This document shows positions 24,111 through 28,956 of a DNA stretch of 28,956 bases, piece after piece. The DNA comes from Dehalococcoidia bacterium (GTDB lineage: Bacteria > Chloroflexota > Dehalococcoidia > UBA2979). Position 1 is the first letter of the stretch. The number at the start of each line of letters is the position of its first letter. The translations under genes were made by a program, and so were the position numbers. The DNA is taken from the NCBI GenBank assembly GCA_004297315.1, contig SCTU01000097.1, forward strand, positions 1 through 28,956, given 5' to 3'. A model generated the notes under the pieces. The model saw nothing but the letters and a program-made list of their open reading frames with translations, was not told the origin of the DNA and did not search any database.

Positions 24111-24932
24111 ATGGCGCTCCCCGACATCAACGACGGGCCGGTCCTCCTCGAGAAGCGCGCCGACGGCCGCATCTGGGTGGTCACGCTCAACCGGCCGGAG
24201 CGGATGAACACCATCGGCGGCGGCATGATGGAGCGGCTGGTCGAGATCTTCCTCGACTACCGCGACGACCCGACTGCCCGCGTCGCGATCCTGACCGCAG
24301 CGGGAGACCGCGCATTCTGCGCCGGCTTCGACCTGCGCGACGTGGCGGAACGGCGTGCGAACGCCTCGGCTGGCGCCCGGGCAGCGCCCCCGCCGCGAGG
24401 GCCGTCCACGATCGTCCCGCTCGCGGAGGGGCTCGAACTATGGAAGCCGGTGATCGGCGCGATCAACGGCTTCGCGATCGCGGGCGGCTTCATGCTCGCG
24501 ATGCAGTGCGACATCCGCATTTTGGCCGAGCACGCGAGGATCGGCGTCTCAGAGGTGCGCTGGAACCTGGGGAGCGCGTGGATGATGCCGATCACGCGCC
24601 AGATCGGCCTCGGCAACGCGCTCGAGATGTGCCTGTGGGGCGACACGCAGTTCACGGCGCAACGTGCGTACGAGATCGGGTGGGCGCAGCGTGTGGTGCC
24701 GAAGGAGCGACTGATGGACGTCGCAATGGAGTATGCCGACCGGATGCTGGACATGGCCCCGCGCGCCGTCCGCAACGTGAAGCAAATGATCTATCGCGGC
24801 GCCTACATGGACCCGTTGGAGGGCCAGCGTTTCGGCTCCGCGCTAATCCAGAACCTGGCCGGCATGCAGGACAGCGTGGAAGGGCCGCGCGCGTTCCTGG
24901 AGAAGCGCCGCCCCAACTACGTGGACGGCTAG
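24111..24932 (+). CDS. Enoyl-CoA hydratase (crotonase family, 4)
   Basis: A 273-residue crotonase with oxyanion-hole segments DRAFCAGFDL (66-75) and GFAIAGGFMLAMQCD (120-134). E148 in GVSEVRW matches rat Glu144 and E172 in GNALEMC matches Glu164, so the two-glutamate hydration mechanism is preserved. A region at 82-100 rich in Ala, Pro and Arg replaces the usual short loop before helix 3. In this operon a hydratase would make the 3-hydroxyacyl-CoA that a DUF35-type aldolase pair could cleave. AGGAAG precedes the ATG by 5 nt. Its stop TAG overlaps the stop of the convergent regulator gene in the palindrome CTAG (24929-24932). Confidence 0.92.
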   Translation: MALPDINDGPVLLEKRADGRIWVVTLNRPERMNTIGGGMMERLVEIFLDYRDDPTARVAILTAAGDRAFCAGFDLRDVAERRANASAGARAAPPPRGPSTIVPLAEGLELWKPVIGAINGFAIAGGFMLAMQCDIRILAEHARIGVSEVRWNLGSAWMMPITRQIGLGNALEMCLWGDTQFTAQRAYEIGWAQRVVPKERLMDVAMEYADRMLDMAPRAVRNVKQMIYRGAYMDPLEGQRFGSALIQNLAGMQDSVEGPRAFLEKRRPNYVDG

Positions 24933-25705
24933 CCCGCCGCCCGTTCGTCAATGGCTGCGCCCGGGGGTTCTGGCGCCACCGCCTCTTCGCCGGCAGTGGA
25001 AGCGGCCACCTCGTGGAACATGTAGCCCATGCCCGGGAACGTCTGGATGACCGACTCGCCGCTGCGCTCCGGCTCGAGCTTGCGCCGCAGGCGGGAGACC
25101 CAGACGCGAAGGTACTGCAGGTCGTTCACGTACTCCGGGCCCCAGACCTTCCCGAGGATCTCCGGGTTCATCAGGACCTTGCCGCGGTTGCGGACGAGGA
25201 CCTCCAGCAGCCCCCATTCGGTCCGGCTGAGCGGCACGAGTTCGCCCTTGCGGTGGACGGTGCGCTTGGCGAGGTCGATGGCGAGGTCTCCGATGGCCAT
25301 CGACTCCTCGGCCGAGGTCCCATCCTGCTGCCGGGAGCGGCGGAGCACCGCGCGGATGCGCGCGGTGAGTTCCTCGGGGTTGAACGGCTTTGCGATGTAG
25401 TCGTCAGCGCCGAGTTCGAGCCCGCGGACCTTGTCGGTGTCGCGGATCTTGGCCGTGAGCATGATCGCCGGGATCGGCCCGCGCTCGCGCAGGCGCGAGA
25501 GCACCTCGTACCCGGAGATGTCGGGGAGCGTGATATCGAGGACGGCGAGGTCAGGCCGGGCCTCAAAGGCGAGGGCGATCGCCTCTTCGCCCGTGCTGGC
25601 CAGGACGGTGCGGAAACCCTCGTCATTCAGTTGAAAACGCACGACCTTCTGGATCGAGACGTCGTCATCGACGACCAGAATCACCGGGTGCACTTCCTGT
25701 GACAT
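24929..25705 (-). CDS. OmpR/PhoB-family response regulator
   Basis: A 258-residue two-domain regulator. The receiver (residues 8-122) has the acidic pocket D13-D14, phosphoacceptor D57 (AVLDITLP), T84 (IMLTAK) and K106 (IAKPFNP). A linker of about 18 residues leads to a winged-helix DNA-binding domain (about 140-228) with SRTEWGLLEVLV and the recognition region YLRVWVSRLRRKLEP, ending at IQTFPGMGYMF. The pattern is close to KdpE/PhoB. The C-terminal 30 residues are an Ala-, Pro- and Glu-rich tail. The ATG at 25705 has a GGAAGGTG site, so the longer open frame to 25801 is unlikely. Its cognate kinase is not adjacent; the histidine kinase at 27548 is a candidate. Confidence 0.92.
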   Translation of the reverse strand: MSQEVHPVILVVDDDVSIQKVVRFQLNDEGFRTVLASTGEEAIALAFEARPDLAVLDITLPDISGYEVLSRLRERGPIPAIMLTAKIRDTDKVRGLELGADDYIAKPFNPEELTARIRAVLRRSRQQDGTSAEESMAIGDLAIDLAKRTVHRKGELVPLSRTEWGLLEVLVRNRGKVLMNPEILGKVWGPEYVNDLQYLRVWVSRLRRKLEPERSGESVIQTFPGMGYMFHEVAASTAGEEAVAPEPPGAAIDERAAG

Positions 25706-25888
25706 AGCGCTGCACCTTCCATGACCTCGCCCCGCGATCGACGTACACCTTAGCCGATTGCAATCACACCATGTCGCGGGCGCATAAGAGTGCTGTGGCA
25801 AATCCCCGCTGTACGTAAGGCACGTGCACGATGCGCTACTGACACACCGTCATTTCGCGGTGTTGTCCATCTGATAGGGCCAGGGGCG
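25706..25888. other. Divergent intergenic region, 5' part
   Basis: This GC-moderate stretch separates the response regulator (minus) from DUF1328 (plus). No conserved gene or RNA was recognised. It is AT-richer than its neighbours and probably holds the promoters of both genes, but no pair of -35/-10 boxes is convincing. Confidence 0.4.
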
Positions 25889-25927
25889 CAGATTCGATCT
25901 GTGCAGGAGCAGCAGCCGAGGCTCCTG
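25889..25927 (+). promoter_or_regulatory. Two adjacent hairpins in the leader of DUF1328
   Basis: Hairpin A is CAGAT-TCG-ATCTG (25889-25901). Hairpin B is CAGGAGC (25904-25910) and GCTCCTG (25921-25927), a perfect 7-bp stem with a 10-nt loop. B ends just before the ribosome-binding region and ATG at 25943, so it could shield or expose the site. Function is inferred only from position. Confidence 0.4.
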
Positions 25928-25942
25928 GAAAGGTAGGTTCAT

Positions 25943-26116
25943 ATGCTGACATGGATTCTCACATTCCTGGTGCTCGCGCTTCTTGCCGGAGCATTCGGAT
26001 TCATGGGTGTGGCAGGCGTGGCCGCAAGCATTGCGCAAATTCTCTTCTTCGTGTTCCTCGTGGGCCTGGTGATATCGCTGGTCGCCCACCTGACGTCGGG
26101 CCGACGCGCCTTGTGA
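25943..26116 (+). CDS. DUF1328 (YtjA-like) small membrane protein
   Basis: A 57-residue protein found by direct translation, too short for a usual 60-residue cut-off. It starts MLTWILTFLVLALLAGAFG and continues with two hydrophobic helices separated by a glycine-rich turn (FGFMGVAGVAASIA), then ILFFVFLVGLVISLV and a short basic tail. This is the characteristic arrangement of DUF1328 membrane proteins, whose role is unknown but which are often linked with stress responses. The GGTAGG-type site at a 5-nt spacer supports the ATG at 25943. The codons are less GC-rich than those of the surrounding enzymes, which may reflect the hydrophobic composition. Confidence 0.85.
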   Translation: MLTWILTFLVLALLAGAFGFMGVAGVAASIAQILFFVFLVGLVISLVAHLTSGRRAL

Positions 26117-26120
26117 CAGC

Positions 26121-26166
26121 AGGGCGAAGACCGCCCTCAAAACGCCACCGCACGGCTGACGTGCGG
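26121..26166. terminator. Tandem hairpins between convergent genes (probable bidirectional terminator)
   Basis: Hairpin 1 is AGGGCG-AAGAC-CGCCCT (26121-26137), starting 4 nt after the DUF1328 stop and followed by CAAAAC. Hairpin 2 is CCGCAC-GGCTGAC-GTGCGG (26148-26166). Each has 6 perfect pairs, and together they fill most of the 73-nt convergent gap to the hypothetical gene ending at 26190. No T tract is present. Confidence 0.5.
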
Positions 26167-26189
26167 GGGCGAAATGTGTCCCAGCGGAA

Positions 26190-26615
26190 TCACGACGCTG
26201 TGGTGGTGCTCCCCTCGCCGGAGCGCTCGCCGCCGGTCTCGAGCAGCATCGCAGGCAGCGCGTCGTCCTCGGTCCAGTTCAGGAGGACGACGTTGCTACC
26301 GTCCTCCTCGTAACGGCGGACGGTCGCCGGGAACGCGGCCGTCTCCGCCTCGGGGCGGACGCTGACGCGGTCGCCGGCGCGGAGCGGGTGTCCGGTAGGG
26401 GTGAACGACTCGAGTTGCGCCTGGCGGCCGCTGAGGGTCGCGCCGCCGGGGGCTTCCATCCAGAGCTTCAGGTGTCCGCGGCCCAGGTCGACGGTGCCCT
26501 CGACGTTCACGAGGTGCGCCCAACCCGCGTCCTGCGGAGCGTTTTCGAGACGGTCGGCGCCCGTCGCGCCGTAGGCGGTCCTCGGTTGCCAGGCCATTTC
26601 CCAGATCTTGAGCAT
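26190..26615 (-). CDS. Hypothetical protein, 141 residues
   Basis: No family was recognised. The protein begins MLKIWEMAWQPRTAYG, is mixed alpha/beta in appearance and has a well-balanced composition. A segment reads HLKLWMEAPGGATLSG and another LRAGDRVSVRPEAE, followed by VRRYEEDGSNVVLLNW, which recalls the beta-rich PilZ or SH3-like fold but lacks a diagnostic motif. The C-terminal 15 residues are Gly-, Ser- and Thr-rich. The ATG at 26615 was preferred to the GTG at 26645 because a G-run (GGGGGG) precedes it. It lies 129 nt downstream of the receiver-only regulator on the same strand and may be in its transcript. Confidence rests on natural composition, not on homology. Confidence 0.6.
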   Translation of the reverse strand: MLKIWEMAWQPRTAYGATGADRLENAPQDAGWAHLVNVEGTVDLGRGHLKLWMEAPGGATLSGRQAQLESFTPTGHPLRAGDRVSVRPEAETAAFPATVRRYEEDGSNVVLLNWTEDDALPAMLLETGGERSGEGSTTTAS

Positions 26616-26716
26616 GCTGCCCCCCGATCCGAAGTGCCGGGGCACCCCGCGGGTGCGAAGGTATCGAGGTTCGCGCTTTGGTGAGATAACAGCGGAGAGG
26701 GGCGTGTTGCCATGTT

Positions 26717-26730
26717 GTAACAGTTGTTAC
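26717..26730. promoter_or_regulatory. Operator-like palindrome GTAACA-GT-TGTTAC
   Basis: Perfect 6+6 palindrome with a 2-nt centre, in an AT-rich island between the receiver gene (stop 26745) and the hypothetical gene. A 2-nt centre disfavours an RNA hairpin and suits a dimeric repressor or activator site. No second copy was noticed. Confidence 0.35.
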
Positions 26731-26744
26731 GGCTTGGCCGGGCG

Positions 26745-27152
26745 CTACTCGCTGATGACGCTCCGCTCGACCCGGGCAATCAGGTCGTCTAGGTCAAATG
26801 GCTTGCGCAGGTAGTCCACCACACCCTCGGGGAGCGTCTCGCGCGGGCGCAGCGCAGACACGATGATCACGGGGGGAAGCCCCGCGCCGTCCCGTCGCGC
26901 CCGATATGCCTCAAGGAAAGCGAAGCCGTCCATGCCGGGCAGGCGGAGGTCCAGCAAGATCACGGACGGGTCTGTCTGGGCCAGCATCGTGAGCGCGTCT
27001 TCCGCCGAACGCGCAGTCTGCACGCCGAAACCTTCGCCTTCCAGCGTGTCGCGGATCAGGCGGCGGATCGGGTCCTCGTCCTCGATGACGAGCACCTGCA
27101 CGAGGGCCCGAGGGGAGTCTTGCTCGGCAGAGGTAGGCAGAGGCTCAATCAC
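26745..27152 (-). CDS. Receiver-only response regulator (CheY-like)
   Basis: With the GTG start at 27152 this gives 135 residues, essentially a single REC domain. Acidic pocket residues are E24-D25-E26 (VLVIEDED), phosphoacceptor D68 (LLDLRLPG), S99 (VIIVSAL) and K117 (LRKPF). There is no output domain, so it would act through protein contact or as a phosphorelay intermediate. The frame is open to an ATG at 27311, but the extra residues use codons atypical for this region (TTA, GTA, AGA) and show no domain, so they were left out. Neither start has a strong Shine-Dalgarno site. It is divergent from the histidine kinase at 27548, which makes the two a likely phosphotransfer pair. Confidence 0.85.
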   Translation of the reverse strand: MIEPLPTSAEQDSPRALVQVLVIEDEDPIRRLIRDTLEGEGFGVQTARSAEDALTMLAQTDPSVILLDLRLPGMDGFAFLEAYRARRDGAGLPPVIIVSALRPRETLPEGVVDYLRKPFDLDDLIARVERSVISE

Positions 27153-27547
27153 AAGGGTCGCTCGTCCGTGGGATCCCGAGGGGGATGGTCTCGTGGTTGC
27201 GGCGGAGAGTACTCGGTATCCGTTGGGGAGTTGGGACGCCGGGCGTAAGACTACTAAGTCGTGGACTGAGCGCAACTCGCTGCCACCCGGCAACGCGGTG
27301 TCTTTCATCAAACGAACCTAGGGATGTACGCGCGCATACGGCGTCATTGCAGGGCGACGATCCGTTGCGAATCTATGCCATCGCCTTCCCCGGCTGGCGA
27401 TGCCGTCAAGCTGAGACTCGCGGTTACTCCACTGCGATGTTTTTGTCATGCGGTGAGGGCGATAGTGTCAACGTCAACGAAACGCGGTCCTTGGGCAGCA
27501 GTTGTCGATGACCACATCCCTGGCGGGGGCATGCGGAGCACCATCGC
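27153..27547. other. Divergent intergenic region with hairpin
   Basis: This stretch of about 395 nt separates the receiver gene from the histidine kinase. It holds a perfect 7-bp inverted repeat, CATCGCC (27379-27385) and GGCGATG (27396-27402), with a 10-nt loop. It also has a tandem direct repeat GTCAAC-GTCAAC (27467-27478) about 70 nt before the kinase ATG, and an AT-rich run TGTTTTTGTCA near 27438-27448. Promoters of both genes are expected here. If the receiver starts at 27311, the left 160 nt are coding instead. Confidence 0.4.
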
Positions 27548-28956
27548 ATGACGGCTGAAGAACTGCTGCGACTCCTGAGCCAGTTGGCGTTCGTCGTCAT
27601 CGCGATCGCGGTGACCGCGAACGCGGTGCGACGTCCCCGCATTGCCACACTCCACTCAGCGGCCTTCTTCGTGCTCGCCGCGGCCATCGTCTCTGCAGGC
27701 TGGGTTGTCCAGTTGTCTGGAGACGAACTTTCAGGCGCAGGCTTGCGCATCGTCCTCGGCATGCTGATCGCGATGCCTTACCTGCTGCTGCTCCTGGCCG
27801 ATGACTTCGTCGGCGTGCCGCGCGTGCTGGTGGCGGGCGCCTCCGTGCTGCTCTTCGTCGCTGTCGCATCGGCGTTCGCCACGCCCATCCCGTTGCCGGT
27901 GGCCTACACCGCCACGCTTGTGGCGTACATGGTCGTGATGCTGCTGTACTCCACCACGCGCTTCTTCATCGCGTCGCGACAGGTACCGGGCGTCTCGCGC
28001 TACCGGCTGCAGGCGGTGGGGGCCGGGGGAGCGCTGCTGGCGCTGGCCCTGTTGTGTTCGATGCTCGCGACCGCGATCCCCAACCAGGAAGCGGTATGGC
28101 GTGGCCTCTCCAGTCTGGCCTCATTCACCTGTGTCATCTCCTATGCGGCTGGCTTCGCACCGCCGGCGTTCATCCGCAACGCCTGGCGCGCGCCCGTGAT
28201 GCAGCGGTTCTTCGCGGAGAGCACAGAAGCGCCTCGCCGCACGCTCGTCGACCTCACGACGGCGCTCGAGGAGCGCATGACTTCGATCCTGGGAGCGCAG
28301 CGTGTCGCCATCGCGTTGTGGGTGGAGGCACGCGGACGGCTCGAGGCGCCCGGCGTCGTCGGCGCTGCGGACGCGATGGCCGATCCCAGTTCGACCGTCG
28401 CCTCCCGCTGCTATCGGTCGCAGACGGCCGTGTTCGTCGAGGACGCACCACGCGAGGACCCCGCGAATGCGGAGACATACCGGCAGTTCGGGGTGCGTTC
28501 GATTGTCGCGGCGCCAATCACGATCGCAGGACGCCGGTTCGGCGTGCTGACCGCGTATGGCCGGCGGGCACCGCTCTTCGCTGAAGATGAACTCGAGGTC
28601 GTCCAGGTGCTCGCGAGTCAGGTCGCGATCCTGCTTCGCGACTTCGAACTCACGATGGACCTCGCCGAATATCGGGGGCACGAGGAAGCGATGCGCCTGA
28701 AGGAGGACTTCCTCTCCGCGGCGGCACACGATCTGAAGACGCCGCTGACGGCCTTGACCGCCCAGTCGCAGTTGATGCAGCGCCGCGCGGTCCGCGAACC
28801 GGGGCGCCCGGTCAGCGCCGAGGAGATCGACCTTGTCGTGGGCGAGACACGCCGCATGCGGAGGATCGTCGACGACCTGCTCGACGCGGCGAGCGGCGGC
28901 TCGCTGGGCTTCGTCGGACAGGTCGCTGAGGTCGACCTGCACGCCCTGGTGTCGGA
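27548..28956 (+). CDS. Multi-TM GAF-domain sensor histidine kinase (3' end outside window)
   Basis: The frame from ATG 27548 stays open to the window end, giving at least 469 residues. The N-terminal 210 residues contain about seven membrane helices (near 6-27, 35-56, 65-87, 90-110, 118-140, 152-177, 189-208). A GAF domain follows (about 228-370, with the segment GVRSIVAAPITIAGRRFGVL). Then comes the HisKA dimerisation domain with the H-box AAAHDLKTPLTAL, phosphoacceptor H394 and the second helix MRRIVDDLLDAA. The ATP-binding catalytic domain lies beyond the window. It resembles MASE-type sensors that couple a membrane signal to a GAF cofactor. It faces the receiver gene across the divergent gap, so it is probably its phosphodonor. 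Confidence 0.9.
   Translation, partial: MTAEELLRLLSQLAFVVIAIAVTANAVRRPRIATLHSAAFFVLAAAIVSAGWVVQLSGDELSGAGLRIVLGMLIAMPYLLLLLADDFVGVPRVLVAGASVLLFVAVASAFATPIPLPVAYTATLVAYMVVMLLYSTTRFFIASRQVPGVSRYRLQAVGAGGALLALALLCSMLATAIPNQEAVWRGLSSLASFTCVISYAAGFAPPAFIRNAWRAPVMQRFFAESTEAPRRTLVDLTTALEERMTSILGAQRVAIALWVEARGRLEAPGVVGAADAMADPSSTVASRCYRSQTAVFVEDAPREDPANAETYRQFGVRSIVAAPITIAGRRFGVLTAYGRRAPLFAEDELEVVQVLASQVAILLRDFELTMDLAEYRGHEEAMRLKEDFLSAAAHDLKTPLTALTAQSQLMQRRAVREPGRPVSAEEIDLVVGETRRMRRIVDDLLDAASGGSLGFVGQVAEVDLHALVS

Noticed and set aside
27153..27311. 53-residue N-terminal extension of the receiver-only regulator
   Set aside because: Rare codons for this region (TTA, GTA, AGA), low-complexity Ser/Pro residues and no domain; more likely the promoter region.
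27324..27551. 75-residue plus-strand open frame before the histidine kinase
   Set aside because: Codon choice and composition do not look coding; no motif, no Shine-Dalgarno site, and it overlaps the kinase start region.
1..28956. tRNA, rRNA, CRISPR arrays, insertion sequences, prophage or integrase genes
   Set aside because: None seen on reading both strands: no cloverleaf with CCA end, no regularly spaced repeats, no transposase or integrase motif. Small non-coding RNAs cannot be excluded by eye.

Overview
The window is about 29 kb of GC-rich bacterial DNA, densely coded, with two genes cut by its ends. No rRNA, tRNA, CRISPR array, transposase or phage gene was seen. The gene mix suggests an aerobic heterotroph that degrades acyl-CoA compounds: four crotonases, class I and class III CoA-transferases, a thiolase/DUF35 pair, a luciferase-like flavoenzyme, an SDR and a lactate-oxidation (Lut-type) pair. 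High GC, many CaiB/BaiF and crotonase paralogues and short alternating transcription units would fit Chloroflexota (Dehalococcoidia-like) or Actinomycetota. That placement is inference, because no marker gene is present.

Layout: 1-4333 holds an SDR tail, a class C beta-lactamase-fold hydrolase, an alpha/beta hydrolase, DinB plus crotonase 1, and a thioredoxin-fold protein. 4475-8075 is a plus-strand operon: an IpdAB/GctAB-like CoA-transferase whose A subunit carries an in-frame UGA, a CaiB/BaiF enzyme and a CMD-like protein. 8091-10210 (minus) pairs a second CaiB/BaiF enzyme with crotonase 2. 10282-15339 contains an FNR-type reductase, an MFS exporter, a gamma-carbonic anhydrase, crotonase 3 and a membrane-anchored beta-propeller with an N-terminal zinc ribbon. 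15498-19483 contains an M20 peptidase, a LUD protein (LutC-like) that seems to start at CTG, and a LutB-LutA fusion of 738 residues. 19491-22332 (minus) holds a luciferase-like monooxygenase, an EEP-family phosphatase/nuclease and a calcineurin-like phosphoesterase. 22438-24932 is an operon of a thiolase-fold protein without the nucleophilic Cys, a DUF35 zinc-ribbon/OB protein and crotonase 4. 24929-28956 is regulatory: an OmpR-type regulator, a DUF1328 membrane peptide with a hairpin leader, a hypothetical protein, a receiver-only regulator and a divergent multi-TM GAF histidine kinase that runs off the window.

Reading of the whole: CoA-ester formation (CoA-transferases), hydration or isomerisation (crotonases), C-C cleavage (thiolase-fold/DUF35, IpdAB-like) and electron-transfer enzymes are grouped as for breakdown of a cyclic or branched carboxylic acid. 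The substrate cannot be read from sequence. The most notable points are the UGA followed by a SECIS-compatible hairpin, the LutBA fusion behind a CTG-initiated LutC, the Cys-less thiolase/DUF35 pair, and transcription units that repeatedly converge with only -4 to 22 nt between stop codons.
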